A DNA stretch of 64,000 nucleotides from Ashinkailepas kermadecensis (GCA_034440615.1 JAOTOM010004559.1:176501-240500), one strand, 5' to 3'; shown: positions 23,801 to 39,395, numbered from the stretch's first letter. Numbers and translations: made by a program. The notes: generated by a model not told the origin, from the letters alone.

Positions 23801-26800
23801 CTCAGAGAGCACCCAGCGCACGCGCAGCTGCCGCTGCAGCTGGTTCCAGTGGCGCTCCTTCAGCGCGTCCGACTTGAGCTCCACGATCAGCATGTTCACC
23901 TGGGGTCAGGGCTGCGGGTCAGCACGCTCTCCAGAGGTCAGAGCTTCCGTGATCGGTGTGTCCACCTGACTCCAGTGTCTGCGCAAGGAACTCCTACTGC
24001 AGAGTCAAGAAGTGTGCTGATGGAAAGCCAGCGAGTTGAGCCATGGATGGAAAGCCATTGATGCGATGGAAGTAGATAGGTTGACACTTCTGAAATACCC
24101 TGATAAGTCGGAGCTTTGACCTTGACGTTTACCAGACTCGATGACCAAAGTGAAAGACCAAATAGTTTACATGTTGACCACACCACGATTGCATCACGCT
24201 TTGACAACACGCCCATTAGCCGACTCGGACAATATTGACTCCTGCCCATCATGAACCAATGAATTATCAGAGGTTACCAGAAGCTGGCCGGTAGCCAAGC
24301 ACTCTTGTGCAGATATCCGGCAAAACACAGTCGTAAATGGAGCAGCATGGAGGCACCAATAAAGACTCGGGTCAGAACTTCTCGGGACTTATATAAGCGT
24401 TGTGCTCGGTGGTATATTCCCACACATGATACACATGACCTCAAGTGAATATTCAATTCCATACTAGATTTCATACAAGCGTACAATATATGAACTTCCG
24501 CCCATTTGCGAAACACTTCACACACCTCGGCACCATACATTCTGCTTAGAACTTGCATAAGCCACCAAGGGGGCAGAGAGATGAGCAGCATATATACCGC
24601 ATTCACCCACCCGCACCCACCGCGTGCGCAGACGGAGCAATGCCATCGCCCACACACCTCGGGACGCAACACATTTGTGTGATGACCCAGATGATCGTCT
24701 ACACCACCAGACAGTGTCCACCAGCTCTGTCACGGTGCCAACATTCCACAGACAACCCCGGCAGGCGGTGCCGGTCGTACCTTGGCGTAGCCCTGGAGCA
24801 CCTTCTTGACGTACTCGTAGGACGCGTACTGGCGCAGGCGCGTGGGCAGCTCCTTCAGCTGGGTCAGCAGGGCGTCCAGCTGCTGGCGCAGCTTGCGCGG
24901 CTGCACGCTCAGCCAGGGCTTCTCCTTGGTCTCGTCCAGCTGCTCCCAGATCCGACTCAGCTCCGACCACACGCCCTGCGCAGATTGTCGCGCCCGGTCA
25001 CATATCGGTCCACACCCGGTCACACACCTGGTCACACCGGTACCCGGTCACACACCCGGTCACACACCTGGTCACACACTGTCACACCGAACCGCCCGGG
25101 CCGTACCAAACCCAGCCACAATGAGCCACGCCGGGTCACGCTCTGCTATATGGTGTCACGCTGGCCCACGGCTACGTCGAGTCGCACTGGGCTATTATCG
25201 GCCATACCGTGCCATACTGAGTCACGATGGCCTACAGTCTGGGTCACACTCTGCTACACCGGATCACACTCTGCAACACCGGATCACACGGGGTCGTACT
25301 GGATCATCACCATTTATTCGGATGCTACATTCGGTCACACCAGGTCTTGCAGGCCACACCAATACACGCACAGCGATACAGTGGGACGGCAAGTTACACA
25401 GTCACGTCGAGTCACGGTCACGACGAGCTCCCCACCGTTCAGCTACTGGCAGGCTGGCAGACATGTGCGCTGGAGTGGAAATAGTCGGGCATCATTTGGT
25501 TATGACACACCTATTATATGCATGTGGCATCTGATGAAAAACGTGCATACAGAACGCAGTGAGCGCACGCTGAAAAGTACGAGATTGATTGACTTTGCCT
25601 TCTTTCTACAAAATATCAGCGAAGTTCGTTTTACCCGGTCACATTGAGGAATCCACGAATGTCACAACACGCCATCTGAATTAATCATTTGACTTTGCCG
25701 GTGTGCAGGGCAGCCTTGCATTCGGACACATCCAAAAATATGGAGTGATGCTGTGAATGTTTCTCATGGTCCGTTATTGCATTGCCTGTCGCATTTCGAC
25801 TCACAATATCACGTCGTCCATCTAATTCGATTTGAAACGCCGAACCAAATTGGAACTGCCACAGCGCGTACACACTAGAGCCCAAACCACACACACAGCT
25901 CGACCGCCCAAGCTACACCCCAACGAACCACCTATGGGTGGAGGGACAACGACTCAAACTGAGTGTGAGGGGGGGGGGGGGAGAACATTCGCATCCCAAG
26001 GTAACACGTTTTGGGACGTGGAAAAAGGAGTGGGTTGGGGTGGGGTGATGTAGGGTGGGGTAATGTGGGGTAGGGTGGGGTGGGGTGGGGTGAGGTGAGG
26101 TGGGGTGGGGTGGAGTGGGGTGAGACCATGTAGATGGGGTGGAGTGGGGTGAGATCACAGGGGTGGCAGCTCCAGCCTCGACACCGCCCACCTCGGCCGA
26201 CTCACCTTGAGGTCGTGCAGCTCCTCGAAGGCGACCGACAGCCGGTCGTCGGCGGACGAGGTGACCACGTCGCCCAGCTCGAGCGCCTCCTTGGCGCGAC
26301 TGACGTTGTCGCGCTCCTCCTTGAGCCGCTGCAGGCGCGCCTCGGACAGCTGCAGCTGCTGCAGCGCGTCGGCAGGCCGCAGGTGGCCTTCCACCGGCTT
26401 CTGCTTCTCCCACTCGTCTGCCGGGCAGCGCAGGTGGTTGGTTGGTTGGTTATTGGTTTTACGACATGTCGCCCGTTGAGTCATGTAGCGTCGCCAATCT
26501 CTCACGCCGATTGGTCGCGGACGAAGAGTAGCGACAGGTGAGACTCGAACCCACAACCTGCAGCGCAGGTGGCCGCAGGATCAGAAGCAGCCGTCACGTG
26601 GACCTCAAAAAGGCAATGGATAACTAACGCGGCGGGCGATTCGCTACAGGTCACAGGAAAAGAGAATACCCTTGGTGGGACAGTAGAGGCTCATTTCTCC
26701 CATTCTCCAGTGCTCTGCTACCTGAGCTATTTACACATATTACGACTAGACAGCTTCACAACTTAAGTTATTTGCGTCCAAACGTGTCATATTACTCACT

Positions 26801-29800
26801 CACTAAAAACATTCTTATTCATTTAAAGCAATGCCCGGCTAACGGCTTCACCCTCGACTGCTGGCCGCCAGAAAGAGTAGGATATACAAAACTGTTCTCC
26901 GGACTGAAGCCGTCAGGGACCCTCCCTCCCATACGAAGCGATACCTCCTAGACATGATACCGAGGTGAGCGACACAACTACATAGGCACTCACTGAGGTA
27001 GTCGTTGGTGCGCGTCTCCACCACCTTGTCCTCGGCGACGATCTTCATCTGCAGACTGGCCACCTGCGCCTGGATGCTCGAGTCCTTGCGCTTGATGATC
27101 TCGTTGAAGGCGCCCCACTCGCCCTCGATGTTGTCCACGTGCAGCCAGTTCTGCGGGAACTGGAACCGGTGCCGCTCCAGGATGCGCTGGCCGTTCTTGT
27201 ACAGCTCCACCTGCCGGTCACAGGTCAGTGACGGGTCAGCGATAGGTCAGCCGACCATCACGTCGGTCGGAGGTCAGAGGTGGCGCAGGGAGGGATTAGA
27301 GCGATTATATACCGGAATGCGTGTATCTGCAGACGCTGAAACTGGGCTAAGGCGTGCCTAATCGTTCAGCGATTTCAAAACTAAATCAGCTTTGAATTCA
27401 CCTTGTGTTACATGTGGAGCTTCAAAGAAAATAAAAAAAACATTGTCGCGAACATACCATAATTTGATGCCTTCAACATAGAATGCCATACAAAAATGAA
27501 TGTTAGCCCATAAGCGAGTGCAATAAACAACTTATACCAAACTATATTTCTGCATCGAAGACCCGGCATATCTATGCGCACGCACATGGAACAACATACT
27601 TGCTAGCTGCTCTACGATCAGTATGTAGGCTCAACTTAGGACATACGTCCACATCCTAGCTGAAACTGAAGGCACGCTTCAAGCTGAAACTTCCCCAGCC
27701 TCCTAGAATATAGCTGGCCCGGACGTACCAGGCCCGAAGGTTACGTGACTGACCGTGCCATATCACCGGAGGCAACAACCGACCCACCTCCTTCTCCCAC
27801 TGCTTCATCTGGCGCTTCAGCGACTGCACGTAGGTGATGAAGGTGACTGCGTCCGACGTGCTGGCCGCGTCGATACTCTGCAGCTCCATGTCGCCGCGGG
27901 ACTGTCGGGGTCAGGGAGGTCAGTTACAGGTCACGGCAGAATTGACAGGGTCAGGGAAGCGAGACAGGGGCCACCCATGCACTCATCGCGCCGGACAGGT
28001 TGGAGGCGGGTCACGGCCAGGTTGTTGAGATCAAATTCGGACCACAGTTTGACCACCGATGGATGTAAGAGGTCACACACAGATCACAAGATTTCGGGGA
28101 CAGGAAGGTTAAACAAATGACCTGAGATATCACAGCCTCACCAGTCTCTAGATGTGACATGAAGACTGAACAGATGTTTAAGTTGACTAAGTTCTGACAC
28201 CATACGATTGGGGGTCAACAGCAAACTCCAGAACTCTTGTTGTTGAAAAGACAGCCATTGAAATTACCCTGGACACCACGCATGCCCACCTTTGACACGG
28301 TCGCGTGAAACGTGCTCATCTGTCCCCCGAGCAGCGAGCCGAACTTGCTGAGCACGTCCTTGTGAATGGCGTCGTACTTGAGCGACACTTTGCTCTGGAC
28401 CTTGCCGTAGTCGATGATGACCGGGCCGAACGAGCGTCGTGTCTCCGATGTGTCGAACGTGGCGCGTCGCTTCCTGTACGCGCATGCAGCGTATGAGTCT
28501 GCGACAAGTGGCGCGGAGCGGGGATGCGGCAGCGGTGGTGGGAGAGGTGACACAATATTCCCTGCAGTGACCCGTTAAAAATGAGTCTAGTAGCTCTCGT
28601 CAGGCCACACATCAGGACACAAGCTAGTCATGTCAGACCACACACCAGGAACGTCGGGCCACACGTCAGGCACGTCGGGCCACACACCAGGAACGTCGGG
28701 CCACACGTCAGGTACGTCGGGCCACACGTCAGGCCACACGCCAGGAACGTCGGGCCATACGTCAGGCACGTCGGGCCACACGTCAGGCCACACGCCAGGA
28801 ACGTCGGGCCATACGTCAAGCACGTCGGGCCACACGTCAGACCACACACCAGGAACGTCGGGCCACACGTCAGGCACGTCGGGACACACGTCAGGCCACA
28901 CGCCAGGAACGTCGGGCCATACGCCAGGCCACACGTCAGGCACGTCAGGTTACACGTCAGGCACGTCGGGCCACACGCCGGGTACGTCGGGCCACACGTC
29001 AGGCACGTCGGGCGACACGTCAGACACGTCAGGCACGTCGGGCCACACGTCAGGCACGTCAGGCACGTCAGGTTACACGTAAGGCACGTCGGGCCACACC
29101 CTAGGCACGTCAGGCCACAAGTCAGACACTTGAGAAAACCATAGTTCAGAGGACATGCTGATGTTTTCTACCACGAGATGTTATCTGGCAAGAGCTTACA
29201 CTCGCACGCCTGAGCAACGTACACAACTCCGACGCTGCATGCTCGGAACAGAAACGGACCGTCGCAGACAAAAGACGAAGTGGAGTCAGACCACACCACG
29301 CCGGGCGAGGAGCACCACCACCTCGCCGCGTGCCAAAGCCCACGTGCTCACTTCATCTCATCGGCGCAGGCCATCCACGAGCTGAGGTCGTCGCCCAGCC
29401 GGCCGAAAATGAGGTCGCTGTTGAGGTCCCACAGCTTCTGATACGACAGCCACTCGCCAACGTAGCCGTTGCTCTGAGCAGAGAGAAGTTGCAGTCATCT
29501 ATCGCTATCAATCAACTCGACTTTTAATCTACAAACTTGTAGCTTTGCTTTGCTAGATCGACTTAAGGAGGAAATAGCAGCTCGAAATATTACCTCTAAT
29601 CATGTATTGGTAAGTGTCCAGAATTACAGCAAATACCGGTGGTTCGCAATTATAAGAGGAATTCAACACAACACCGGATATTTACAATATCAAGCCGGAT
29701 ACAAATGGGACAGTGATGAATAAAGTGACGGGTGCAGCAGCCACACATTTTATTCCACTGCCAATTCAATCCATTTACAGATGTCACTTAAATAAGGTCA

Positions 29801-32800
29801 TACGTTAAATACCAAACACGCCGGGTAAATAAGTGACCAGTCAGCCTCCTGGTATTGCTAGAAGTGGCGTCTGCCACGGTAGCGTCAGCTCCCACCTTCC
29901 TGAAGATGTTCTCCACGGCCTCGTAGGCAGCCGAGGTGACCGCCTTGAAGTCGGTCATCCTCTTCAGCAGGCCCCTGTAGCTGGTGGGGGCGTCGCTCTT
30001 GGTCACGCCCACCTGCGAAGGTCCGGTAGAGGGGAAAATCGGACCGGACTATCGCAACTCGGGAGACGTCAACACCACATCGATAGGCCCCAGCATGGTA
30101 CGGAACCAGTCGGATCCAGGGGCAATAACATCCTACAACATGGAAAATGACTCGTCGGCGAGAACAATCTAATTTGCCCAGCGTATTAGTTCGCTCAGTC
30201 TGGTGTCAGAATGTGAATTACATTTTAATAACCCTTGACTGTCATATTGTGATGACCGATGGAAATGGGGCCGCATTCAGTTCATTCGCAAACTTGAAAT
30301 AGGCGGAAATTCCAATACTGTTCACTAGTTTCCGGAAGATGTGGAAGTTATCTCAATTCAAAATTGTATTTTCACCGTGACTCGAAGGCTAAAATCACGA
30401 ATTTAGACATACCAACAGGTCATATTGAAAAACAACAGCGGCAGACGATATCATTAGACCAGGAGCGTTACGACAGACTGAACCATTGGACCGGCTCATG
30501 GGACAAAACCGTCCCACGCGAATATCACCATGGCGGTAATGGTTGGATTATGGTAATGCGACACAACGGGGTCAAATAATGCAAAAGCATGGATGCATAC
30601 CGGAGCGGGCAAAATTACGTCCAATTGAGGTACCATTGCATGGCCGATCAGGTGACAGGACAAGGTGAAGAGATCAGATTGAACTTCGCTTTACTTCACC
30701 TGAGCCGAGTATTAAACAGAGCCTGTGATGTCTTCACCCGGATAAGGCATCATGAACCCTATTTAAATGCCGAGCTAATGTTGGAAACCAGAGCGAAACC
30801 CGAGTGGCTTAAGCCAACAATTAACCGGTACCTGGCGTGACCTTCACGGAGGTCATAGTAAGGTAAAGAAGGAACAGGGTCAGAAATACTAGGCTTCACG
30901 AGATGAGCTCTCCGGAGAGCACAAGTAGCTGGCTAATCCCCTCTTGCACGCTACCAGTCGACCTGTCTGCTCACCCACGCGACCAGGGAGCTGTGTGGCG
31001 GCCGGCCAAGGTCATTTGGTTGGCCAGGCCACAACGCGCAAGGAAAGCCTATGAATTCACGAGTCATCGTCAGAACTCAAATTCAGAATGGCTCGGTATT
31101 TCCAACGCATCGAAGAGATCGAGGCGAGGTTACGAAGAGCTCCCGACGAGAGCAGGACATGATAAATACAAAGCCAGTACGACTACCGCGCGAGGTCTCT
31201 GTCACGCCACACCAACATCATGGTGACGTGGGGAGTACGTCAGGGCGAGGCTGGGGCGACGTGAAGACGCAGCCGCACCTGGTACCGACTGGACTGGACG
31301 TCAGGTCAGGACACAGCCGCGCCTGGTACCGACTGGACTGGACGTCAGGTCAGGACACAGCCGCACCTGGTACCGACTGGACTGTACGTCAGGTCAGGAC
31401 ACAGCCGCACCTGATACCGACTGGACTGTACGTCAGGTCAGGACACAGCCGCACCTGGTACCGACTGCACTGGACGTCAGGTCAGGACACAGCCGCACCT
31501 GGTACCGACTGGACTGGACGTCAGGTCAGGACACAGCCGCACCTGGTACCGACTGGACTGGATGCGACTGAGCGTGATGATGATGTTCTGCCAGGCGAAC
31601 ATCTGCTGCAGCATCTGACTGCGCGCCTCCTGCACGGCCGGGTAGAGGTGCAGGTTGTTGTACGTGATGCGCAGCTCGTGCACAATCTCCGTGATCTGGC
31701 GGCAAGACGGCTGGTCGGCGGGGGAAGGAGTGCCGGCCACACAGACATGCGAGTCGAGGAGAGTACACCAATCACAACAAGAGGACGCAACTGTGAGAGC
31801 GAGCGATTCGACAGAATCGCTCCGGGCCTTCACCACACATGAAAGGGTGGCGGTTGTGCCGATGGCGCACCGACTGCGTGACTATTACACGGTCATGGCA
31901 AAGGAACAAGTGACCAAGCATCTCACACTTAAACTGCAACCTCGTGGTGCTCCGCATACACGCATGGCGATGTGAAAGCACATGACTGACGCCCCCTAAT
32001 GCTCGTCGGTGACCGCCGAGACCACTCACCACCGGATCTCCTCCCGGCCTGCTGACCGGCACCACGGGCTCCGTGTCCATGCTGGTGTCCACCTCGTCCT
32101 GCTTGCCCAGCAGCGCCGCCGTCCACGCCTCGATGCCCGCCTGCAGCCTGCCGGCGCGCGCGACGGCATCACGGCCGGCTACGGCACCACGGCCGGCTAC
32201 GGCACCACGGCCGGCTACGGCAGCCGACCACCCTCGGCACCGTACCCGAACTCGGGACGCATAGGTGCAAAACGACACCTAATGTGACAAATAGCTACGC
32301 CCAGGTTTATATCTCGCTTTACTGACATGTCCATGCGCCACAACACTCTGCCGTCCAAAGGCAAAAGGACGTGTGCCATTTATGCGAAAATGAGTTTTTG
32401 AAATCATTCGAACCGTCGCATAGATGCCTATATTCTCCTACAATGTCTCCTTTGAACGAAGATTTTTAAGCGAGCCTTAACGTACTTAGTTTTCATCAGA
32501 ACGAATATATAAAATTGACTTGAAAAAAGACTACTGAAAAATTTACTTCTGATAAAAAAAAACTCTTGCTCCGGCAAAAGAACGTATGTGAGCAAACATA
32601 CGTATCTGCTGTCATTTTAGTAATTCTACAATGGCATAAAGAAAGAAATGAAGAATAAATAAAGAACGTCATATTCCCGGTTCTTGCGTCTTTCTGCCCG
32701 AGTTGTTCCCTTCGATGTCGGTGGTGGTGTAAGGACGTATCTCACGAGATACGCCGTTTTGACCAAGGACCACTGCGACGGTGGCAAAAAGACATATCTT

Positions 32801-33373
32801 CCCAGACATGGTTGGAGGCACTGCGGAGGCCCACAAAGAAATACAAACCGACACCCATAGCTGGCAACAGCTGTTCCAAAAACGATTACATTGGATTCAA
32901 ATGCCAGGAACCAGGACTTGTAACTGGTGTTCAGCGTATGATACTTCAAACCCTGAGAGCCATTGTGCTAAGGTAAGTCTTTTACGCAGCAAACTGCGCA
33001 TACGTTTTCTCTAGCAAAAAGACGCATCACCCAGAGATATGTCTTTCTCCCTGAATTATCACGGATACGTCTATTTGCCTGATATTTTTCATTAGCTTTC
33101 ACTGCAAAAAGGAAAGGCAAAATGCCTTTTCAATATTTTCCCCAAAATAATACACATATTGCAGAGAAAAGATGTCATGAAAAAGGTTCGTCGACACCTT
33201 GTCGTCCAAATGGTATCTGATAAAATTGTACAGACACAAAAACAACTCTCCTGAACATGTTCAAAATGCGGGACGTGTACTTTTGTATTTGGACGGCAGC
33301 ACTGCTATTCTGCTTGACATTAGCATAACATATGAAGCAATATGAAGTAATATGAATATATATATATATATAT

Positions 33374-33404
<31 letters not shown>

Positions 33405-36400
33405 TTCAGGCTCTGTACTATATTCTGCTAAATATTTAGATCCTAATTTGTGTTGAGCAGATTCATGGAACCAGAGGTGCAAATCTCATTTTAATTGCAG
33501 TTTTAATTGCAAAATTTGACGACTTGCATTAGCATCCGATGACAAAAAAAAATACTGGATCCAACAACGGGCAGCACAAACCCTTGGTTGATGATTTTCA
33601 GCGATAGCTCCAGCAACAACAGTCCGGTCACACGAGCCTTCTGTTATTCCGTCAGCTTACCCGTCCCAGCAACGTAATCCCCAGGCCAGTCGCCACCCCA
33701 CCCACGGGCTGCCACCTTTGATACACCGGCTCTATCACACTTAGCCTACGTTGTTCGGTCGACGGAATCGACTGTGGGCTATCGCGGACTATGCGCTGTG
33801 GCTGTGGGCTATCGCAGACTCCACTAGCCATGACTGTGGGCTATCGCGGACTATCCGCTGTGGCTGTGGGCTATCGCTGACTATCCGCTGTGGCTGTGGG
33901 CTATCGCAGACTCCACTAGCCATGACTGTGGGCTACCTCAGACTCACTGACCTGACAGCCTTGGAAAATCCTGACCAATGAGCCAAAACTGACCTACCTG
34001 AGACAGCGGAGAGGTGACTGATAACTCAGAACTGATCTACCCGCTGATCTGACCCGACCCGCACCACACAACTAACCGACCTGATCGTTGGCCAGTAATC
34101 CACCCACAACAGAAGCGCGATCCAGCTTGACCAAAACCTGACCTGACCGCCGCCACATATCCGTGCCCTCTGACCCGTCGGCGACCGGCGGCTGACCTGT
34201 TGGCCAGTCGCGTTTCGATGGCCTCGTCCAGGCGGCACACCCAGGTGGCCAGGTTGCTGTACTGGTGCAGACTCAGGTCGTCGATCGCCTTCTGGATCTT
34301 GTTGAGGATCTCGGCGAACGTGGCGTGCGAGTACGGGCACGTCTCCAGCAGCCTGCCGAACGCGGGCGGGTCTCAGAACAGTGACGGGAGTCACAGGAGC
34401 CTGCTGGGTACGGACGGGTCCCAGAACAGTCACGGGAGTTACAGGAGCCTGCCGAACGCGGGCGAGTCTCAGAACAGTGACGGGAGTCACAGGAGCCTGC
34501 TGGGTACGGACGGGTCCCAGAACAGTCACGGGAGTCACAGGAGCCTGCTGGGTACGGACGGGTCCCAGAACAGTCACGGGAGTTACAGGAGCCTGCCGGG
34601 TACGGACGGGTCCCAGAACAGTCACGGGAGTTACAGGAGCCTGCCGGGTACGGACGGGTCCCAGAATAGTCACGGGAGTCACAGGAGCCTGCCGGGCCAG
34701 GACGGGTCCCAGAACAGTAATACCACAGCCGCAGGGAGACTGCGGTCACGGGGAAGGCCTGGTAGGGCTCACCTGGGAGGAGGACCAAATGTGAGTCACT
34801 CGCAATCGCAGGCGACACTGAAAGCCGGCCAAGGCCACCGAGATCACATGGGAGTCGGTCACAAACACAAGCAGCACTGGGGAGCTAATTATGCTCACAG
34901 TCGGACGCGGAGAAGTTGCCCTCACAGTGGTCCCAGAGAAGCCAATCACGGCCGGAGGCGCACTGGGTTGCTAATAATCGCCAGTGGCGAGAACAGCCGG
35001 GAAAACAACGTATTTCCGGATTGGGAAAAATACTGACGTAATCTCAGACTGGAGTCGATAGGTTAAAAACACAAACAACAAATAGTGTGAGGAGAAATGC
35101 ACGGAAGAGGCCCAATTTCCGACATTTACCCTTTTTCATCGTCGTGAAGTAACTTTGTTTACGCGACATCTGACCCTTCCACTGCAGAGTCATATCAAAT
35201 ACTCGGCAGGCTCACATCACGTTCCAATCACCTGACCTTGTCCCGTATACAAGTCTTGAACGCGGCATCAGTTGAGAGCGATTTGGAGCTGCTTAAACCA
35301 CCTCCCCTTTCCCCGGTTCCCCGAACGACTAAGCCGGGCCAAACACACCCAAGCCCAGAGCGCGGCGTTCCCACCTGATGTCCATGTCGATCTGATCCTG
35401 CACGATCAGCAGGTCGTCCACCATCTCCTGGAAGTTGAAGGTGGCGTCGGCGAAGCGCTGCACGTAGCTGTCCAGCTTGTACGACTCCCACACCAGCTGG
35501 GTGCCCTCACCGATCAGCGCCTGCGAGTCGCGTCGCAGTCCGGCCACCAGCAGCTGCATACTCTGCCGGTCCTCCATCTGGCGGGTACAACATGCGCCGT
35601 CATGCCTCGCCGCTCACCGTCCGACGGATCCACACAGTATGACGTCACGCCGGAGGACAATCTCTGTGACACAGATGAGTAGCAATAAACAATTTGAACT
35701 TATGCCAAACTATATCGAAGACGTCTGTGCATAATCGGCTTTTATAATCTCACGGGCACATACCAAAACTCATAATTCTTTGCACTACGTAATTGAGTTT
35801 CCCGCCATCCAATTCAGTTTTCCCGCCATCGAACGCTTTCCACGACAACCCAAGCTATCCTACGATTTCAACGCCTTCACAGCCATCAACGACTGACCTA
35901 CCAGCCACACAGCGACCTGGCAGGGGTGGAGCCGACCAGACTGCTGGGCGGGAGCGGCCCCGCCCCCGCGGCGAGTGCCCACCCACCTTCTCCAGCGTGC
36001 GCTCGTACGTGCGCACACTCTCGATTAGCGAGATGGCGAACGGGTACAGCTGGTTGGCCGTGTGCGCCTTGTTGACGATTGCCAGCGGCACGCGGAAGCC
36101 GAGACACTTGAGGTTGCGCACCTGCCGGAAACCGTACAGAGGTCACATCCCGTCAGGTCACGTCACATCAGGACACACCAGGGCAGGGCCGGTCACATCA
36201 AGTCACGTCACGTCAGGCTACACCAGGTCAGGTCAAGCCACGTCAGGCCACACTAGGCCAGGTCAGGATACATCTGGTCATGTCAAGCCACACCAGGCCA
36301 GGTCAAGTCACATCAGGTCACGTCACGTCAGGTTACACCAGGCCAGGTCAGGTAACATCAGGTCACGTCACATCAGACTACACCAGGCCAGGTAACGACA

Positions 36401-39395
36401 CGTCACGTCAGACCATACCCAGCCAGATCAGGTCACATCTGGTCAGGTCACGTCACGTCAGGCTATATCAGGCCAGGTCATGTCACATCTGGTCTCGTCA
36501 CGTCACAGGGTTAAAATAATGGTTTTTCGTTAGGTGTGAGATGTCAAAACGAGCACAGTAGGATGTCGAAATTTGCCATGGAATTAGTGTCATTTAAAAT
36601 GCTTTTGATGTCTTTCAGACTCAAATTTGAGCCAATGGTGTAGGTACTTATGACTGGACCTTTATCATTTGTTTTGAGATTCATAATTTAAGAAGAGCTA
36701 TATTCTGCATAGGAAGAATAATGACTATACTATAAACTGGTATTGTATGCCATATCACATTATAGGTAATCCCTTTACCTGAAATTGCATTGCGAAATGT
36801 TCGTGTATTACCATTCCTTATCGAGAACGTGGACATGCTACTCATAAACGAGATACTGTTAGAAAGGAGATACGCAGACTTCATAAGCATGCATCAAGGA
36901 GCAGGATGTCGATACTTCTTGGAGAAGAATGTCGATTGAGTGTTCAGAAAGTGGTATATTCCACCATATTTCACGAATAATTTATCACTGTCACGTCAGG
37001 CCACACCTAGCCAGGTCAGGTCACATCAGGCTACACTAGGCCAGGCCAGGTCACATCAGGTCACGTCACGTCAGGCTACACCAGGCCAGGTCATGTCACA
37101 TCAGGTCACGTCATGTCAGGCTACACCGGGACAGGTCATGTCACATCAGGTCATCAGGTCATGTCACATCAGGTTTTGATGTCAACTCAGCACCTCCTGG
37201 TATATTGAAGGCCGTATGCTTTCTTTCACGCAATGTCTAAAACCCAGGAGCATCTAAGAGCCATTCTTCGTTGTATTAAACATCAGGTCACGTCACGTCA
37301 GGCTACCCCAGGCCAGGTCATGTCACATCAGGTCACGTCACGTCAGGCTACACCGGGCCAGGTCATGTCACATCACGTCACGTCACGTCAGGCCACCTAG
37401 CCAGGTCACGTCACGTCAGGCTACACCAGGCCAGGTCATGTCACATCAGGTCACGTCATGTCAGGCTACACCGGGCCAGATCAGGTAACGTCACGTCAGG
37501 CTACACCAGGACCACGTCAGGCTACACCAGGCCAGGTAACGTCACATCACGAAAAGTTAGCCGCATGTGTAGTACATTGGACGTGCAACTGCTATCGACG
37601 GCGCAATTCACAGGCCATCTTTTATGCCCGATGTCTTGAGCTCTTGCTCGGTGAGGAGAGTCAATGCTCAGGTGTTATGTTCACCAGCCCCATTACTTGT
37701 CCTACTGAGTATCTGGATAGGATAGCTCACAGCCCTACCTTATTACATCGGACTTTTATATCTCATTTCCACACTACGTTCTAGAGGTGGGACATACCCA
37801 CAGTGAAAACCACAGCAGTCACGACACCAAAACAGACGACTCGATTCATTTTTGCCACACGAGCATGCTTTCTGGGCTGTCAACACTTCACTGCGATTAT
37901 TCAGATTTTGACAATGCAATGAGTTGCCTTTCACGTGCATTAAAAAACTGTGATTCATGAGAGAAAAATCATGGTATAGTCGGTATCATTTACTTGTGTG
38001 AAAATCGCGATTTAAATAAACTGGCAGAAAAACACGCTCTTATCTCGCAATAAAGTTCCCACGTTTGTTACAATGCCAATCAAAGGGCACGCAAGTTTTA
38101 CATCATTTCCGGAATAAAAGGTTTGGTCTTCGGAAGATATGAATCAGAATCCATGACTGGAATCCGGCCGACGTCACCTTACGTGCAACTCGTGACCCTT
38201 TTTTCAAATCTGCAAACTAACTGTTCGGACTTCTCAATGGGAGGGAACCCACCTGGATTAATTCCTCCCAGTTCGCAAAACCAAGAAAATATAAATGTAA
38301 CACACGTGAACCATCGTACACCGACGGCTGTTGAATGTCATTCTGAAACTATTTCCAATGGGAAAGTGTTTCCCAGTACTCAATTATGCAAACAGCAATA
38401 CAACGGGCGGTGTGGATATCTTGGTAAAGGACATACATTGATGCTGATATACATTCAAGAAGTACGCAAAAAAACTAACCACACGCCAACCACGAGCCAC
38501 CGCTCGAGTCATTTCCTAGCGAGATTCTCGGTGTGAGAACGAAACAAACATTCCCGGCCACAAGTCACACCGGCATTCATAATCGCCACTGGCGGCTGGA
38601 CTCCACAGCATTACCACCGAGGGCGAGCACTTCAGTTCCCGTGTTGCAGACCCTTGGCCACTCACCTCCTTGCTGAGTGTGATGATCTCTGGCAGGAAGT
38701 TGACCTTGAGCTTGAGCTGGTTGCCCTTGCCGGAGCGACTGCGCTGAGATTCGATGGTGAAGATGCGACCGGCGACGCCCAGATTGCGCGCCTGCACCTT
38801 CTTGGCCCAGTCCTCGAAGATCTCGTTCGTGTTGAGTTTCACTCGAAAGCTGTCGCTGTCGCCTTTGAGCTTTTGACCCTCCACGTGGTTCTCCCAGCCC
38901 TTGCCTGTCGCCGCAGTATGGTGGAGTCAGGTGGAGTCAGGTGGTGTCAGGTGGTATCAGGTGGAGTCAGGTGGTATCAGGTGGGATTCGGTTGGGTTAT
39001 GGTGTGTTGGCTTCGTTCAAAGGTAATTGCCAAACACGCCTTTATATGCACATGGCCTAAGAAATGAGATGTAGGTCAAAACTTCATCACAGCCTTAGCC
39101 ACCACAATTTCATTGTAGGCACCTGATGTCAAGATCCAAATTCCATGAAGGGTAATACCATGACCCCCGAAAACGCGTACTATTTAACGCCCCGGGTAAT
39201 CTTCTATTATCATTATCAATGTCTGGTAGCCTTCGATTAGGCCAAATAACCAACCGAGATCTAAACAGAGTTCCCGTACAACACGCGATGCCAATGCACT
39301 ATCAGGAATAACCATGACCATATCCCGGAGGAAAGACCAACGTCACTCTCCCTATCTCCCTGCCACTCTCAGTCGCTCAGCCTCTCTTCTTTTTT

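Noticed and set aside
28630..29082. 150-codon frame of [13 protein letters not shown] repeats
   Set aside because: Generated by the CACGTCAGG minisatellite in dynein intron 19; the opposite strand is equally open.
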